Under the pieces are notes generated by a model. That model did not search any database, was not told where the DNA came from, and saw nothing but the letters and a program-made list of their open reading frames with translations. Shown piece after piece: positions 34,357 to 45,931 of a DNA stretch of 46,067 nucleotides. The DNA comes from Cohaesibacter sp. (GTDB taxonomy: Bacteria; Pseudomonadota; Alphaproteobacteria; Rhizobiales; Cohaesibacteraceae): the NCBI GenBank assembly GCA_025210795.1, contig JAOAQZ010000033.1:1-46067 (forward strand). Reading direction: 5' to 3'. Each line of letters opens with the position of its first letter. Within the stretch, counting starts at the first letter, position 1. Made by a program: the position numbers and the translations under genes.

Positions 34357-34376
34357 CCCAAAATCGACATGCGATC

Positions 34377-34949
34377 CTAGTTGGACAACACCTCTTTAAT
34401 GGAAGCGGCAACTTCTTCGATATCCTGCATTCCATCAACGGTCTTAAGCTCACCGCTTTTGGAATAAAAATCAATCAAAGGAGCAGTTTGTGCATTGTAA
34501 ACTTCCAGACGCTTTTTAAGGGCATCTGCATTATCGTCAGCCCGAGGGCCGCCTTCAGTTTCCGCAGCACGCTTTTCGATCCGTGAAAGCAGGATGCCTT
34601 CGTCGACACGAATTTCGACGACCCCATCCAGCTCCAGACCTTTATCAGCCAAAAGCACCTTAAGGGCTTCTGCCTGAGCAATTGTTCTTGGGAATCCATC
34701 AAGGATAAACCCGTTGGCACAATCTGCTTCATCCACACGATCTGAAATGATCGCGCAAACAATCTCATCAGAAACGAGTTCGCCCCGCTCCATAATTTCT
34801 TTGGCTTTCACACCGACCGGTGTTTGGGCAGCAACCGCTGCACGCAACATATCACCGGTGGACAATTGTGTGATCTTATAGTCGTTGACAAGACGCTCAG
34901 CTTGCGTCCCCTTGCCTGCTCCTGGAGGTCCAAGCAGTATCAATCTCAT
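34377..34949 (-). CDS. adk: Adenylate kinase (short-LID form)
   Basis: Adk interconverts ATP, ADP and AMP. The 190 residues have the P-loop [16 protein letters not shown] and [13 protein letters not shown]. The LID is the short type, with no zinc cysteines, which explains the length below the 214 residues of E. coli. The start overlaps the secY stop by four bases. A 239-base gap to rpsM follows. Confidence 0.97.
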   Translation of the reverse strand: MRLILLGPPGAGKGTQAERLVNDYKITQLSTGDMLRAAVAAQTPVGVKAKEIMERGELVSDEIVCAIISDRVDEADCANGFILDGFPRTIAQAEALKVLLADKGLELDGVVEIRVDEGILLSRIEKRAAETEGGPRADDNADALKKRLEVYNAQTAPLIDFYSKSGELKTVDGMQDIEEVAASIKEVLSN

Positions 34950-36277
34950 CGACGTTTCCCCCTCAGTTTCGATTTCTTCACCAGCCCTTCATATTGATGA
35001 GCCAGCAGGTGACCTTGGATTTGAGACACTGTATCCATGGTGACAGAGACCACAATCAACAGAGACGTTCCCCCAAAATAGAATGGTACACCGGTTGCAG
35101 AAATAAGAAACTCAGGCAAAAGGCAAACAAGTACGATATAGATCGCGCCAATGACGGAGATCCGGGTCAGGATCCGGTCAATATGCTCTGCTGTCCTCTG
35201 GCCTGGTCTGATACCGGGAATGAAACCACCATGCTTCTTCAGGTTATCCGCTGTTTCCTGCGGATTGAACACAATAGCTGTGTAGAAGAAAACAAAGAAG
35301 ACAATCAAGGCAGCATAAAGAAGCATATACAGAGGTTGCCCGTGGCCAAGCAGCGCAGTCACTGTGGTCAGCCATTCTGGTCCCTGCCCTGAGGCAAAGT
35401 TAGCCACAGTTACAGGCAACAGAAGCAAGGATGAAGCGAAAATTGGCGGGATAACACCAGCAGTATTCAGCTTCAAAGGCAGGTGAGACGAATCACCCTG
35501 GAACATTTTGTTGCCAACCTGACGCTTCGGATACTGGATGATCAGACGGCGCTGAGCCCGTTCCATGAAGACGATGAAGGCAATCACGACGATAGCAAGA
35601 GCGATCACACCAAGGATAAGAGGTGTGGACAACGCACCTTGACGTCCAAGTTCAAGCGTTCCTGCGATAGCGGAAGGCAGCTCGGCTACAATCCCTGCGA
35701 AAATGATCAGGGAGATACCGTTACCAATACCGCGGGCAGTGATCTGCTCACCGAGCCACATCAGGAACATGGTGCCACCAACAAGGGTAAGCACAGCAGA
35801 AAAACGGAAAAACAGGCCAGGATCAGTCACAATATCGGTTGACCCTTCAAGCCCGACCGAAATGCCGTAAGCCTGCAGGGTGGCAAGGAACACTGTTCCG
35901 TAACGCGTATATTGGTTGATCACTTTCTGGCCACGCGCACCATCTTTTTTCAGCTGTTCCAGTGTCGGAGACACAGTGGTCATCAGCTGCATGATGATGG
36001 AGGCGGAAATGTAAGGCATGATCCCCAGAGCAAAAATGGCCATACGACCCACTGCCCCGCCAGAGAACATGTTGAACAGACCAATGATGCCGGTCTGGGC
36101 CTGATCAAAGGCCTGCGCAAGCGCCTCAGGATTGATTCCAGGGAGCGGGATATAAGTACCCAGGCGATAAACCAACAAAGCACCCAGCGTGAACCAGATG
36201 CGTTTCTTAAGCTCTTCTGCCTTGGCAAAAGCACCAAAATTGATATTGGCCGCAAGTTGTTCAGCTGCCGATGCCAT
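34946..36277 (-). CDS. secY: Protein translocase subunit SecY
   Basis: SecY is the channel of the Sec translocon in the inner membrane. The 443 residues show ten transmembrane helices, beginning with the conserved [22 protein letters not shown] and PLPGI, and [12 protein letters not shown]. The C-terminus is LRGKRR. It lies 64 bases after rplO and overlaps adk. Confidence 0.98.
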   Translation of the reverse strand: MASAAEQLAANINFGAFAKAEELKKRIWFTLGALLVYRLGTYIPLPGINPEALAQAFDQAQTGIIGLFNMFSGGAVGRMAIFALGIMPYISASIIMQLMTTVSPTLEQLKKDGARGQKVINQYTRYGTVFLATLQAYGISVGLEGSTDIVTDPGLFFRFSAVLTLVGGTMFLMWLGEQITARGIGNGISLIIFAGIVAELPSAIAGTLELGRQGALSTPLILGVIALAIVVIAFIVFMERAQRRLIIQYPKRQVGNKMFQGDSSHLPLKLNTAGVIPPIFASSLLLLPVTVANFASGQGPEWLTTVTALLGHGQPLYMLLYAALIVFFVFFYTAIVFNPQETADNLKKHGGFIPGIRPGQRTAEHIDRILTRISVIGAIYIVLVCLLPEFLISATGVPFYFGGTSLLIVVSVTMDTVSQIQGHLLAHQYEGLVKKSKLRGKRR

Positions 36278-36341
36278 ATTCTACTCCACTTATGGAATCA
36301 AAAAGGAGGGCTCGTAAGCCCTCACTCTTAAATACTTATTC

Positions 36342-36809
36342 TTAGTCTTCTTCGCCAACAATTTTGACAGACCCACCAGCTTTTGTAACAGCTTCGATTG
36401 CGGCCTTGGAAGCACCTTCGATTTCGAAAGTAACTTTGGCTGTAATCTCACCGTCGCTCAGCAGGCGAACACCATCAAGAATACGACGAACAACACCAGC
36501 TTCTTTCAAAGAAGCGACGGTCACAGGATTGGAAGCATCCAGCTTGCCGGCATCAATTGCCTGCTGAACGCGTCCAACGGACACAGCGTTGAACTTCTTC
36601 GCAAAGATGTTGTTGAAACCGCGCTTTGGAAGACGACGATGCAATGGCATCTGACCACCTTCAAAGCCCTTGATTGCAACACCAGAGCGTGACTTCTGAC
36701 CTTTGACACCGCGGCCACCGGTTTTACCGATGCCCGAACCGATGCCGCGACCAACGCGCTTACGGTAGTGCGTAGCGCCGTCGTTATCGCGAATTTCGTT
36801 GAGCTTCAT
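36342..36809 (-). CDS. rplO: 50S ribosomal protein L15
   Basis: L15 is a late-assembling 50S protein. The 155 residues begin [22 protein letters not shown] and have the glycine-rich [24 protein letters not shown] stretch typical of L15. It follows rpmD by 18 bases in the spc operon. Confidence 0.97.
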   Translation of the reverse strand: MKLNEIRDNDGATHYRKRVGRGIGSGIGKTGGRGVKGQKSRSGVAIKGFEGGQMPLHRRLPKRGFNNIFAKKFNAVSVGRVQQAIDAGKLDASNPVTVASLKEAGVVRRILDGVRLLSDGEITAKVTFEIEGASKAAIEAVTKAGGSVKIVGEED

Positions 36810-36827
36810 AATACTCTTCCCCGCCCC

Positions 36828-37025
36828 TTAAGCTTCGTCCACAACGCGAACGAGATGAGAGACTTTGGCGATCATGCCGCGAACTTCTGGAGTGTCCTTC
36901 AGAGTACGACGACGATGCATTTTGTTGAGGCCAAGACCAACCAGCGTAGCACGCTGATCTTTTGGCCGGCGTAGTGGGCTGCCGATCTGTTCTACAGTAA
37001 CAGTCCCCTGTTCCTTATTAGCCAT
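36828..37025 (-). CDS. rpmD: 50S ribosomal protein L30
   Basis: This 65-residue protein has the L30 pattern [26 protein letters not shown]. It has a GAGGAGCCCGAC ribosome binding site and lies between rpsE and rplO. Confidence 0.96.
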   Translation of the reverse strand: MANKEQGTVTVEQIGSPLRRPKDQRATLVGLGLNKMHRRRTLKDTPEVRGMIAKVSHLVRVVDEA

Positions 37026-37070
37026 GTCGGGCTCCTCTTATCTAGGTATGACAAGACTGCGCTTCAAGCC

Positions 37071-37619
37071 TTAAGCTTCAGCGCGGCCTCCGTCAGATAC
37101 GCGACGACGAGCCTGAAGCGTGGAAACTTTGAGGCCACGACGAGCAGCAACACCGCGAGGGCTGTCTTCTGCTTTCAGAGCGTCAAAAGTTGCACGGATC
37201 ATGTTATAAGGGTTGGAAGTACCAATAGACTTGGCAACAACGTCCTGAACACCCAGGGTCTCGAAAACCGCACGCATAGGACCACCGGCAATGATACCAG
37301 TACCTGGAGGCGCTGCACGCAGAACAACTTTACCGGCGCCGTGGCGGCCAGCAACGTCATGATGCAATGTACGGCCCTCACGAAGAGGAACACGGATCAT
37401 ATTGCGTTTGGCAGCTTCTGAAGCCTTACGAATAGCTTCAGGAACCTCGCGAGCTTTACCGTGACCAAAGCCTACACGGCCTTTCTGGTCACCAATAACT
37501 ACCAGCGCAGCAAAACCGAAGCGACGACCACCTTTAACCACTTTAGCGACGCGGTTAATGTGGACTAGTCGGTCGACGAATTCGCTTTCGCGCTCTTCAC
37601 GATCATTTCTTTTGGTCAT
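37071..37619 (-). CDS. rpsE: 30S ribosomal protein S5
   Basis: S5 helps translational accuracy and mRNA unwinding. The 182 residues contain [31 protein letters not shown] and [15 protein letters not shown], the double-stranded RNA-binding and C-terminal signatures. It lies 42 bases after rplR. Confidence 0.98.
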   Translation of the reverse strand: MTKRNDREERESEFVDRLVHINRVAKVVKGGRRFGFAALVVIGDQKGRVGFGHGKAREVPEAIRKASEAAKRNMIRVPLREGRTLHHDVAGRHGAGKVVLRAAPPGTGIIAGGPMRAVFETLGVQDVVAKSIGTSNPYNMIRATFDALKAEDSPRGVAARRGLKVSTLQARRRVSDGGRAEA

Positions 37620-37661
37620 GATATTTTTTTCTCTCGTCTGAGCAATCGGTTGCCCGACTCA

Positions 37662-38024
37662 TTAGAAATTCAATCCGCCCTCGCGCGCAGCATCTGCGAG
37701 CGATTTGATGCGTCCGTGATAGATATATCCACCACGATCAAAGACCACGTCCTTCACGCCAGCAGCAACAGCTCGTTCAGCAATGAGCTTGCCAACTTCA
37801 GAAGCGGCGGCTACATCCGCGCCAGTCTTGAGCGATTCACGCAAGGATTTCTCGATGGAGGAAGCAGATGCGATGGTTACGCCCTGCTCGTCATCAATGA
37901 TCTGTGCATAAATATGCTTGGAAGACCGGTTTACACTCAAACGCGGACGGCCGTTGGCAGTCTTTTTCAGCGCGCGCCGTACACGAGCACGACGACGCTC
38001 AAACTGAGATAGTGCCTTCGCCAT
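37662..38024 (-). CDS. rplR: 50S ribosomal protein L18
   Basis: L18 binds 5S rRNA. The 120 residues have [20 protein letters not shown] and the family end [26 protein letters not shown]. It lies 12 bases after rplF. Confidence 0.97.
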   Translation of the reverse strand: MAKALSQFERRRARVRRALKKTANGRPRLSVNRSSKHIYAQIIDDEQGVTIASASSIEKSLRESLKTGADVAAASEVGKLIAERAVAAGVKDVVFDRGGYIYHGRIKSLADAAREGGLNF

Positions 38025-38036
38025 AGTATTTTTCCG

Positions 38037-38570
38037 TTACTTCTTCTTACCTTCCTTGCGGAAGATATATTCGTCAACATATTTAACACCTTTGCCTTTA
38101 TAGGGCTCAGGTGGGCGGTATTTGCGGATTTCTGCAGCAACTTGGCCAACGGCCTGCTTGTCAATGCCGCTTACAGTAATCTCAGTTGGCTTTGGACAAG
38201 CAACTGAAACGCCTGCAGGAACCGCATAGACAACATCGTGAGAGAAACCGAGAGCCAGCTGAAGGTCGTTGCCCTTCATTTGCGCGCGGTAACCAACACC
38301 GTTGATTGCCAGTTTCTTTTCGAAACCTGTAGAAACACCAGTAAGGATGTTGAGAATCTGGGTACGGGACATACCCCACAGAGACCGAGCAGTCTTGGAC
38401 TTGCCGCGTGGCTCTACCAGAATTCCATCATCCGTCATTTTAGCATCAACGTCGTCGCTAAGCACAAAAGAGAGTTCCCCTTTTGGGCCTTTTGCTTTGA
38501 CGGTTTTGCCATCAATCGTTGCAGTAACGCCAGCAGGCACTGCAACAGGCTTTTTGCCAATTCTTGACAT
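38037..38570 (-). CDS. rplF: 50S ribosomal protein L6
   Basis: L6 lies near the sarcin-ricin loop. The 177 residues begin MSRIGKKPV and end [26 protein letters not shown], both typical. It is preceded by a 128-base gap after rpsH, longer than its neighbours' spacing, in which I found no ORF. Confidence 0.98.
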   Translation of the reverse strand: MSRIGKKPVAVPAGVTATIDGKTVKAKGPKGELSFVLSDDVDAKMTDDGILVEPRGKSKTARSLWGMSRTQILNILTGVSTGFEKKLAINGVGYRAQMKGNDLQLALGFSHDVVYAVPAGVSVACPKPTEITVSGIDKQAVGQVAAEIRKYRPPEPYKGKGVKYVDEYIFRKEGKKK

Positions 38571-38698
38571 AAGACTAACCTGTCCGGATTTTCGATCAGC
38601 CCTGCCATCAAAGACGACAGAGCAGATTGATTAAAAACGTTGACCGCCCTCACCCATATGAGCAAAGGCGATCTGGGGCAGCTAAAGTCTATGCCGCA

Positions 38699-39097
38699 TC
38701 AGAAGACGCGGCAAAGAACCTCACCACCCACGTTGTTTTCACGTGCGTCATGATCAGCCATCACACCTTTTGGTGTGGAGACAATCGAGACACCCAGGCC
38801 ATTATTGATGCGCGGGATATTCTTCACAGAAGCATATACCCGACGACCAGGCTTGGACACACGTTGAATTTCACGGATCACCGGCTCTCCATCGAAGTAT
38901 TTCAGCTCAATTTCGAGCTCGGACTTGCCGCCTTCGAATTCGACGGTGGTGTAGCCGCGGATGTACCCTTCTGCAGCCAAAACGTCAAGTACTCGTTGAC
39001 GCAATTTGGAAGCAGGAGTGGAAACTTTCGTTTTCTGACGCATCTGCGCATTGCGGATGCGGGTCAGCATATCCCCAAGGGGATCGGTCATTACCAT
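38699..39097 (-). CDS. rpsH: 30S ribosomal protein S8
   Basis: S8 binds the central domain of 16S rRNA and in E. coli represses the spc operon. The 132 residues show [14 protein letters not shown] and STPKGVM. The start could be the ATG at 39097 or the ATG at 39091, as GGAG lies upstream at workable distance from both. Confidence 0.97.
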   Translation of the reverse strand: MVMTDPLGDMLTRIRNAQMRQKTKVSTPASKLRQRVLDVLAAEGYIRGYTTVEFEGGKSELEIELKYFDGEPVIREIQRVSKPGRRVYASVKNIPRINNGLGVSIVSTPKGVMADHDARENNVGGEVLCRVF

Positions 39098-39109
39098 AAA
39101 CCGCGCTCC

Positions 39110-39415
39110 TTACCAGCTCGACTTCACCAGGCCTGGGATTTTCCCATGGCTGCCCAGCTCACGAAGTGAAATACGGGACATCTTCAACTTGCGATAATAA
39201 CCGCGCGGACGCCCGGTTACTTCACAACGGTTGCGGATGCGGATCGATGCGGAGTTGCGCGGAAGCTCGGCAAGCTTCAAGCGAGCCTTAAATCTCTCTT
39301 CAAGAGACAGGGACTCATCTTTCGCCATTGCTTTCAAAGAAGCACGCTTTGCAGCATACTTTGAAACCAGGCGTTCCCGAGCTTTGTTTTTCTCAACAGC
39401 GCTCTTTTTAGCCAT
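39110..39415 (-). CDS. rpsN: 30S ribosomal protein S14 (zinc-free form)
   Basis: This is the 101-residue, zinc-free S14 type, with no CxxC pair. It has the diagnostic [22 protein letters not shown] and ends LVKSSW. It lies between rplE and rpsH. Confidence 0.97.
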   Translation of the reverse strand: MAKKSAVEKNKARERLVSKYAAKRASLKAMAKDESLSLEERFKARLKLAELPRNSASIRIRNRCEVTGRPRGYYRKLKMSRISLRELGSHGKIPGLVKSSW

Positions 39416-39444
39416 TGTTCTTTCCTCGTACTTTCCGCAGGGCC

Positions 39445-40002
39445 TTAACGGCTGAACGGGAAGTTGAATTCGGTCAGCAGGGCGCGGGCTTCATCGTCGT
39501 TGCCAGCAGATGTGCAAACGATGATATCCATACCCCAGATCTGATCAACTTTGTCATAATCGATTTCAGGGAATACGATATGCTCTTTCAGGCCCATGGC
39601 GAAGTTGCCATTACCATCAAAGCTTTTCGCATTCAGACCACGAAAGTCACGTACGCGAGGCAGTGCAATTGTGATCAGACGATCAAGAAATTCATACATG
39701 CGCTCGCCGCGAAGGGTAACCTTCACACCAATTGCCATGCCTTCACGCAACTTGAAGGTAGCGATAGACTTGCGAGCCTTGGTGATAACCGGCTTCTGAC
39801 CTGCGATCAGTTCCAGATCACCCAATGCAGATTTGATCTTCTTTGAGTCGCCAACGGCTTCGCCGACGCCCATATTCAGAACGATCTTTTCCAGCTTTGG
39901 CATCTGCATAGGATTGCTATACTGGAACTGTTCCTGCATTTTTGCACGGATAACGTCTTCGTACTGCGTCTTAAGACGCGGAGTGTAAGCAGCCTCAGCC
40001 AT
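39445..40002 (-). CDS. rplE: 50S ribosomal protein L5
   Basis: L5 binds 5S rRNA and contacts P-site tRNA. The 185 residues include [19 protein letters not shown] and [18 protein letters not shown], and end NFPFSR. I start at the ATG at 40002, which follows AGGAGATGTGATTG, rather than the TTG three bases earlier. The start overlaps the rplX end by eight bases. Confidence 0.97.
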   Translation of the reverse strand: MAEAAYTPRLKTQYEDVIRAKMQEQFQYSNPMQMPKLEKIVLNMGVGEAVGDSKKIKSALGDLELIAGQKPVITKARKSIATFKLREGMAIGVKVTLRGERMYEFLDRLITIALPRVRDFRGLNAKSFDGNGNFAMGLKEHIVFPEIDYDKVDQIWGMDIIVCTSAGNDDEARALLTEFNFPFSR

Positions 40003-40312
40003 CAATCACATCTCCTGAACGCTTTGCCACCCGCACTTTGCTACCGTCTTCCTGGATCTTAAAGCCAACGCGAGTTGGTTTGTTATCCTTAGGATCAGCA
40101 AGAGCCAGATTAGACAGATGGATTGCAGCTTCTTTCGTAACGATGCCGCCTTCCTGAGCCTGTGTCTGACGTTGGTGACGCTTTACCAGGTTAACACCAC
40201 GCACGATCGCCCGCTCTTCAGCTGGCATCACCTGCACGATTTCACCGCTCTTACCCTTGTCTTTACCGGCAAGAACAATGACGCGATCACCCTTTTTGAG
40301 TTTCGCAGCCAT
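39995..40312 (-). CDS. rplX: 50S ribosomal protein L24
   Basis: L24 initiates 50S assembly. This 105-residue protein has the KOW motif [20 protein letters not shown] and [13 protein letters not shown]. It overlaps rplN by one base and rplE by eight. Confidence 0.97.
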   Translation of the reverse strand: MAAKLKKGDRVIVLAGKDKGKSGEIVQVMPAEERAIVRGVNLVKRHQRQTQAQEGGIVTKEAAIHLSNLALADPKDNKPTRVGFKIQEDGSKVRVAKRSGDVIDG

Positions 40313-40680
40313 TACAGCACCTCCGGAGCAAGGGAAATGATTTTCATATGATTATGAGCACGCAGCTCACGAGGAACAGGGCCGAAAATACGAGTTCCGA
40401 CTGGTTCCTTGTTGTTGTTCACCAGAACAGCAGCGCTACGGTCAAAACGGATGACAGAGCCATCCGGACGACGGATTGCTTTTGCGGTACGAACCACAAT
40501 AGCTTTCATCACATCGCCCTTTTTAACGCGTCCACGCGGAATAGCTTCTTTAACGGAGACGACAATAATGTCGCCCACGCCAGCATATTTCCGCTTGGAA
40601 CCGCCGAGCACTTTGATGCACATGACACGACGTGCGCCGGAATTATCCGCGACGTCAAGGTTTGTTTGCATCTGAATCAT
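40312..40680 (-). CDS. rplN: 50S ribosomal protein L14
   Basis: L14 lies at the subunit interface. This 122-residue protein begins [17 protein letters not shown] and ends [10 protein letters not shown]. It is the first gene of the spc part, with a 69-base gap after rpsQ. Confidence 0.98.
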   Translation of the reverse strand: MIQMQTNLDVADNSGARRVMCIKVLGGSKRKYAGVGDIIVVSVKEAIPRGRVKKGDVMKAIVVRTAKAIRRPDGSVIRFDRSAAVLVNNNKEPVGTRIFGPVPRELRAHNHMKIISLAPEVL

Positions 40681-40749
40681 GACTGGCCGCCTTTTTTATT
40701 GTCCCACATTGCATCACTGCAGTGGGCTTACGTCCAAATTCAAGAAGGT

Positions 40750-40995
40750 TTAAGCGGTAGGAGCATCCTTACCAACTACGACCCAACGTTTTGACTTAGA
40801 AATAGGTGCAGTTTCCTGAATGAAAATCTGATCACCTACTTTGAAGGAATTCCCTTCGTCATGAGCCTGATACCGCTTGGAACGACGCACTGTCTTTTTC
40901 AGAAGTGGGTGCGTAAAACGGCGTTCGACTTTCACAACAACGGTTTTATCCTGCTTGTCGCTGACGACGAGACCTTGCAATACTCGTTTAGGCAT
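40750..40995 (-). CDS. rpsQ: 30S ribosomal protein S17
   Basis: S17 binds 16S rRNA early in assembly. I start at the ATG at 40995, which follows AAGGAGGACGAG and gives [19 protein letters not shown] and 81 residues. A 15-residue upstream extension overlapping rpmC is rejected. Confidence 0.96.
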   Translation of the reverse strand: MPKRVLQGLVVSDKQDKTVVVKVERRFTHPLLKKTVRRSKRYQAHDEGNSFKVGDQIFIQETAPISKSKRWVVVGKDAPTA

Positions 40996-41005
40996 CTCGT
41001 CCTCC

Positions 41006-41206
41006 TTATTCTGCTGACGCAGCACGCTTCTCGCGTGCAATTGTCATCAGGCGTGCAATGTCACGGCGAACTTGCCGAACACGCACTGTGTTTTCCAGCT
41101 GACCTGTTGCCTGCTGAAAGCGCAGGTTGAACTGCTCTTTCTTCAGTTTTACCAACTCATCAGCGATTTGGTCCGACGTCATCGCGCGGACATCTGATGC
41201 TTTCAT
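41006..41206 (-). CDS. rpmC: 50S ribosomal protein L29
   Basis: L29 flanks the exit tunnel. This 66-residue helical protein has [22 protein letters not shown] and ends in a charged tail. It lies between rplP and rpsQ. Confidence 0.96.
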   Translation of the reverse strand: MKASDVRAMTSDQIADELVKLKKEQFNLRFQQATGQLENTVRVRQVRRDIARLMTIAREKRAASAE

Positions 41207-41225
41207 GGGTTTATCCCTTCACACC

Positions 41226-41639
41226 TTAGTCGGCGATGCGCTGTACGAAGCGTGTCTTAATAGGCAACTTCGCAGCAGCAAGCCGCATAGCTTCCCGAGC
41301 CACATCGGTTGGTACGCCATCAATTTCAAACATAATGCGGCCCGGCTTCACACGAGCTGCCCAATATTCAGGAGAACCTTTACCTTTACCCATACGGACT
41401 TCGGTAGGTTTCTTGGATACAGGCACATCAGGGAAGATGCGGATCCACACGCGACCGGCACGTTTCATGTGACGGGTCATAGCACGACGCGCAGCCTCGA
41501 TCTGACGAGCGGTGATACGCGCAGGCTCTTGAGCCTTCAGGCCGTAGGCGCCAAAATTGAGCTCAAAGCCCCCTTTTGCAACGCCATGAATGCGGCCCTT
41601 GTGCTGCTTGCGATATTTAGTGCGCTTTGGTTGCAGCAT
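41226..41639 (-). CDS. rplP: 50S ribosomal protein L16
   Basis: L16 is needed for the peptidyl transferase centre. This 137-residue protein begins [16 protein letters not shown] and has [22 protein letters not shown]. It lies between rpsC and rpmC. Confidence 0.98.
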   Translation of the reverse strand: MLQPKRTKYRKQHKGRIHGVAKGGFELNFGAYGLKAQEPARITARQIEAARRAMTRHMKRAGRVWIRIFPDVPVSKKPTEVRMGKGKGSPEYWAARVKPGRIMFEIDGVPTDVAREAMRLAAAKLPIKTRFVQRIAD

Positions 41640-41676
41640 TGAATTTCTCTCTTAACTCTCAGCTATGGACCAACAA

Positions 41677-42399
41677 TCAATGAGCGGACGGCTTGTTACG
41701 CCGACGCTGATTGTTGTTGTTGCCACCATCCTGGCCTTCAAGTGCACGACGTTCGGACGCCATTGGATCATGTTCCATGATCTCGCCCTTATAGATCCAC
41801 ACTTTGATGCCGGAAATACCGTAGGCAGTCAGAGCTTCTGCTGTGCCATAATCGATATCAGCACGCAGCGTATGAAGCGGAACACGACCTTCGCGGTACC
41901 ATTCGGTACGTGCGATTTCGGCGCCACCCAAACGACCTGCGCAGTTGATACGAATACCTTCTGCACCCATCCGCATAGCGGACTGGACAGAGCGCTTCAT
42001 GGCACGACGGAATGCAACACGACGTTCCAGCTGCTGAGCGATAGACTGAGCAACCAGGTTTGCATCGGTCTCTGGCTTGCGCACTTCAACAATGTTGATA
42101 TGCACATCAGAGTCCGTCAGCTTGCCAACCTTGCGACGAAGTTTCTCGATATCAGCCCCTTTGCGGCCGATCACGATGCCCGGACGTGCAGAGTGAATGG
42201 TCACACGGCACTTCTTATGTGGGCGTTCGATCACAATCTTGGAGACAGCAGCCTGCTTGAGCAGCTCGGTCAGCATGTTACGAATGGCAAAATCTTCATG
42301 AAGAAGATCACCATATTCGTTTTTGCTTGCATACCAGCGAGAATCCCAAGTCCGGTTGATGCCCAGACGAAGACCAATCGGATTTACCTTATGTCCCAT
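41677..42399 (-). CDS. rpsC: 30S ribosomal protein S3
   Basis: S3 forms part of the mRNA entry tunnel. The 240 residues begin [14 protein letters not shown] and include the KH motif [15 protein letters not shown]. The lysine- and asparagine-rich tail with [10 protein letters not shown] is variable among alphaproteobacteria. It overlaps rplV by one base. Confidence 0.98.
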   Translation of the reverse strand: MGHKVNPIGLRLGINRTWDSRWYASKNEYGDLLHEDFAIRNMLTELLKQAAVSKIVIERPHKKCRVTIHSARPGIVIGRKGADIEKLRRKVGKLTDSDVHINIVEVRKPETDANLVAQSIAQQLERRVAFRRAMKRSVQSAMRMGAEGIRINCAGRLGGAEIARTEWYREGRVPLHTLRADIDYGTAEALTAYGISGIKVWIYKGEIMEHDPMASERRALEGQDGGNNNNQRRRNKPSAH

Positions 42400-42779
42400 C
42401 AGGCTGACTCCTCGACTTCACGAACAACGATCGTAAGATTGGAGAAAGGCTTCAGGATCTTGCCAACACGACCACGAGCACGTGGCTGCCAGCGCTTCAT
42501 GACCAAAGCCTTACCAACATAGGCTTCTGCAACGACCAAAGCATCAACATCCAACTCGTGGTTGTTTTCAGCATTTGCAATCGCAGATTCCAAACATTTT
42601 TTTACATCACGTGCAATGCGCTTGGAGGAGAATGTCAAGTCAGCGAGCGCTGCATCAACTTTCTTTCCGCGAATCATTGCTGCGACAAGGTTCAGTTTCT
42701 GGGGAGAAACACGAAGCATGCGGCTTACTGCCTTTGCTTCGTTATCTTTCAATACGCGTGCGCGTTTTGCCTTACCCAT
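42399..42779 (-). CDS. rplV: 50S ribosomal protein L22
   Basis: L22 lines the exit tunnel and is a site of macrolide resistance changes. This 126-residue protein has [22 protein letters not shown] and the conserved [12 protein letters not shown] loop. It overlaps rpsS by one base. Confidence 0.98.
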   Translation of the reverse strand: MGKAKRARVLKDNEAKAVSRMLRVSPQKLNLVAAMIRGKKVDAALADLTFSSKRIARDVKKCLESAIANAENNHELDVDALVVAEAYVGKALVMKRWQPRARGRVGKILKPFSNLTIVVREVEESA

Positions 42780-43057
42780 TATTTCCTCCGAGCCTTTTTG
42801 TCAGCACCATGACCGTAGTAGGTGCGGGATGGAGAAAATTCACCGAACTTGTGCCCTACCATCTCTTCAGAGACGAGGACAGGAACATGTTTCTGACCGT
42901 TATACACACCGAAGGTGAGTCCAACGAAGTGAGGCAAAATGGTGGAGCGACGGCTCCACGTTTTGATCACTTCGTTGCGGCCGGAAGCGCGAACCTTGTC
43001 TGCCTTCTTCAGAAGGTATCCGTCTACAAACGGACCTTTCCAAACAGAACGTGCCAT
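42779..43057 (-). CDS. rpsS: 30S ribosomal protein S19
   Basis: S19 is in the 30S head. This 92-residue protein begins [18 protein letters not shown] and has [20 protein letters not shown]. It follows rplB by ten bases. Confidence 0.98.
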   Translation of the reverse strand: MARSVWKGPFVDGYLLKKADKVRASGRNEVIKTWSRRSTILPHFVGLTFGVYNGQKHVPVLVSEEMVGHKFGEFSPSRTYYGHGADKKARRK

Positions 43058-43067
43058 CGGTTAACCC

Positions 43068-43901
43068 TTATTTCTTGCGCTGATGACGACTACGAACAAT
43101 ATACTTGTCAGTCGTCTTGTTGCTGCGAGTACGTTTACCCTTGGTAGGCTTACCCCATGGAGACACAGGATGACGACCACCAGAAGTACGGCCTTCACCA
43201 CCACCATGTGGGTGATCGACCGGGTTCATAGCAACACCACGCACTTCCGGACGTTTACCCAACCAGCGGGAACGACCAGCTTTACCGTGATTGATATTCG
43301 AATGTTCAGGGTTGGATACAGCACCGACGCTTGCCATGCAAGTGCCAAGTACCAAACGAGTCTCACCTGAGTTCAAACGAATGATTGCATACCCCTGATC
43401 ACGACCTACAAGCTGTGCATAAGCTCCAGCTGAACGCGCGATCTGACCACCTTTACCGGGTTTCAACTCCACATTGTGGATGATTGTCCCCACTGGCATG
43501 TTGGCCAACGGCATCGCATTGCCTGGTTTGATGTCAGCAGATTCGCTGGCAATCACTTTGTCCCCTGCACTCACGCGCTGTGGAGCCAAGATGTATGCCT
43601 GCTCGCCGTCATCATATGAAACCAGCGCAATGAATGCAGACCGGTTTGGATCATATTCCAGACGCTCGATTGTGCCTTCAACGTCGAACTTGCGACGCTT
43701 GAAGTCAATCATGCGATAGGTACGCTTGTGACCGCCACCGCGACGACGCGCAGTGATGCGACCAGTGTTGTTACGGCCACCAGACTTGGTCAAACCTTCG
43801 GTGAGTTTCTTGACCGGCTTGCCTTTCCAAAGGCCAGAACGGTCAACAATCACCAATTGGCGTTGCCCAGGGCTCGTCGGTTTAAAGGTCTTTAGTGCCA
43901 T
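43068..43901 (-). CDS. rplB: 50S ribosomal protein L2
   Basis: L2 is central to subunit association and peptidyl transfer. The 277 residues begin [17 protein letters not shown] and carry [21 protein letters not shown], with the essential histidine of the HPHGGGEG loop. Confidence 0.99.
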   Translation of the reverse strand: MALKTFKPTSPGQRQLVIVDRSGLWKGKPVKKLTEGLTKSGGRNNTGRITARRRGGGHKRTYRMIDFKRRKFDVEGTIERLEYDPNRSAFIALVSYDDGEQAYILAPQRVSAGDKVIASESADIKPGNAMPLANMPVGTIIHNVELKPGKGGQIARSAGAYAQLVGRDQGYAIIRLNSGETRLVLGTCMASVGAVSNPEHSNINHGKAGRSRWLGKRPEVRGVAMNPVDHPHGGGEGRTSGGRHPVSPWGKPTKGKRTRSNKTTDKYIVRSRHQRKK

Positions 43902-43925
43902 GACTTCAGCCTATCCCCGAATTCC

Positions 43926-44219
43926 TTAAAGACCAGTCGTGACATCGATTGCCTGGCCCTCTTCGAGGGTAACAATCGCTTTTTTCACGTCTACTTGTTT
44001 ACCGACAATGCCTTTGAAGCGTTTTACCTTGCCCTTACGGACAAGTGTGTTGACGCTTTTGACTTTGACAGAAAACAGCGCTTCAACAGCGGCCTTGATT
44101 TCTGGTTTAGTCGCATCCTTGGACACATTGAAAACAACCTTGTCCTGTTCGGACTGGATTGTTGCTTTCTCAGTGATCACTGGGCTGCGGATGATATCGT
44201 AATGACGAAGGCTGGTCAT
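43926..44219 (-). CDS. rplW: 50S ribosomal protein L23
   Basis: L23 is the docking site at the exit tunnel for trigger factor and SRP. This 97-residue protein has [21 protein letters not shown] and [15 protein letters not shown]. Its start overlaps the rplD stop by four bases. Confidence 0.97.
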   Translation of the reverse strand: MTSLRHYDIIRSPVITEKATIQSEQDKVVFNVSKDATKPEIKAAVEALFSVKVKSVNTLVRKGKVKRFKGIVGKQVDVKKAIVTLEEGQAIDVTTGL

Positions 44220-44836
44220 TTGAACCGTTCCTCCAGAGCATCAACTGCGGCCTTGGTCAGCACCAGGGTGTCACGGCGCAAAACATCAAGAACATTGATG
44301 CCCTGCACTGGCAACACGTCGATACCAACGATATTGCGAGCAGCTTTAGCAAAATTGCTGTCTACTTCCTGACCAGAAATGAACAGTGCATTGTCAATAC
44401 CAAGGCCTTTGAGCTGAGCTTTAACGGCTGCAGTCTTTGGCGCTTCTGCTTTCGCATCATCAAGAATGATCAGATTCTCATTCTTAACTTTGGTAGACAG
44501 AGCATGTTTCAATGCAAGTGCACGAACTTTCTTAGGCAGTTCGATCGCATGAGAGCGAACAACCGGACCGAAAGCACGACCACCACCACGGAACTGAGGC
44601 ACCTTTTTGTTGCCGTGACGAGCACCACCAGAACCCTTCTGACGAAGGTATTTCTTGGTTGTACCAGTAATTTCAGCACGTGTTTTGGTTTTGTGGGTTC
44701 CAGCCATCCGTTTCATCTGCTGGTAGCGAACCATACGGGCCAGAATGTCGGCACGTGGCTCAAGACCAAACACATCATCGGATACAGCAACAGAACCTGC
44801 ATCTTTCCCTTCGAGGGTTTTGATTTGCAGTTCCAT
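44216..44836 (-). CDS. rplD: 50S ribosomal protein L4
   Basis: L4 lines the tunnel and in E. coli represses its own S10 operon. The 206 residues have [27 protein letters not shown], the extended tunnel loop. It overlaps rplC by one base and rplW by four. Confidence 0.98.
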   Translation of the reverse strand: MELQIKTLEGKDAGSVAVSDDVFGLEPRADILARMVRYQQMKRMAGTHKTKTRAEITGTTKKYLRQKGSGGARHGNKKVPQFRGGGRAFGPVVRSHAIELPKKVRALALKHALSTKVKNENLIILDDAKAEAPKTAAVKAQLKGLGIDNALFISGQEVDSNFAKAARNIVGIDVLPVQGINVLDVLRRDTLVLTKAAVDALEERFK

Positions 44837-45537
44837 TATTCTTCACCCTCCTCGCTGGCTGCAGCGACGCGAATGCCACCAGGCAACGGAGCGTCGGCAG
44901 GACGAGCACGCTTCACGGCATCCTTAATCAGGATCCAGCCGCCTTTGGAACCAGGAACAGCGCCCTGAACCAAAACCAGACCGCGTTCAGCGTCGGTTTT
45001 AACAACCTTCAGGTTCTGGGTGGTGACACGGGTAGCACCCATGTGACCGGCCATCTTCTTACCTTTGAAGACTTTACCCGGATCCTGACACTGACCGGTA
45101 GAACCGTGGGAGCGGTGAGAAATGGAGTTACCGTGCGTTGCACGACCACCACCAAAATTGTGACGCTTCATAGCACCGGCAAAACCTTTACCGATGGAAG
45201 TGCCAACCACATCCACATGCTGACCAGCTACATAATGGTCCGCAGTCAGTTCAGCGCCAACATCAATCATGTTGTCTTCGCTAACCCGGAACTCAGCAAC
45301 TTTACGTTTCGGCTCAACTTTTGCCACGGCAAAATGGCCGCGCATCTGTTTGGAAACGTTTTTCACTTTGGCCTTACCTACACCCAACTGAAGTGCAGTA
45401 TAGCCGTTCTTTTCAACAGTACGCTGAGCAACAACCTGGCAATTCTCAACTTTGAGAACCGTAACCGGTACATGTTCACCAGTTTCGGTATAAATGCGGG
45501 TCATTCCCAACTTCTGTGCGATCACACCAGAACGCAT
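44836..45537 (-). CDS. rplC: 50S ribosomal protein L3
   Basis: L3 shapes the aminoacyl-tRNA accommodation corridor. The 233 residues begin [20 protein letters not shown] and have [33 protein letters not shown], with the methylated-Gln region. It lies between rpsJ and rplD and has an acidic tail. Confidence 0.98.
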   Translation of the reverse strand: MRSGVIAQKLGMTRIYTETGEHVPVTVLKVENCQVVAQRTVEKNGYTALQLGVGKAKVKNVSKQMRGHFAVAKVEPKRKVAEFRVSEDNMIDVGAELTADHYVAGQHVDVVGTSIGKGFAGAMKRHNFGGGRATHGNSISHRSHGSTGQCQDPGKVFKGKKMAGHMGATRVTTQNLKVVKTDAERGLVLVQGAVPGSKGGWILIKDAVKRARPADAPLPGGIRVAAASEEGEE

Positions 45538-45561
45538 GGCTACTCTCGCCTTTCGCTCAAG

Positions 45562-45870
45562 TTAGAGCTTAATTTCAACGTCCACACCGGCCGCAAGGTC
45601 AAGCTTCATGAGGGCATCGACCGTCTGAGGGGTCGGATCGATAATATCGAGAAGACGCTTGTGCGTTCGGATCTCGCACTGCTCTCGTCTCTGTTTATTT
45701 ACATGCGGCGAACGGTTGACAGTGAACTTCTCGATTCGTGTTGGCAGCGGAACCGGGCCGCGAACATTGGCGCCGGTACGTTTCGCAGTGGAAACGATTT
45801 CCTTTGCCGAAGTATCAAGAATGCGGTGGTCGAATGCCTTAAGGCGAATTCGAATATTCTGACCGTTCAT
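45562..45870 (-). CDS. rpsJ: 30S ribosomal protein S10 (NusE)
   Basis: S10 acts in the ribosome and, as NusE, in transcription antitermination. This 102-residue protein has [21 protein letters not shown] and [26 protein letters not shown]. It opens the S10 operon, 61 bases after the tuf stop, with no separate promoter evident, so read-through from tuf is likely. Confidence 0.98.
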   Translation of the reverse strand: MNGQNIRIRLKAFDHRILDTSAKEIVSTAKRTGANVRGPVPLPTRIEKFTVNRSPHVNKQRREQCEIRTHKRLLDIIDPTPQTVDALMKLDLAAGVDVEIKL

Positions 45871-45931
45871 AATTTAATCCTCAAAAGACTGGGGTGCTTT
45901 GGAATGCTCCCTAGCACCCCTGCCCTAATGA

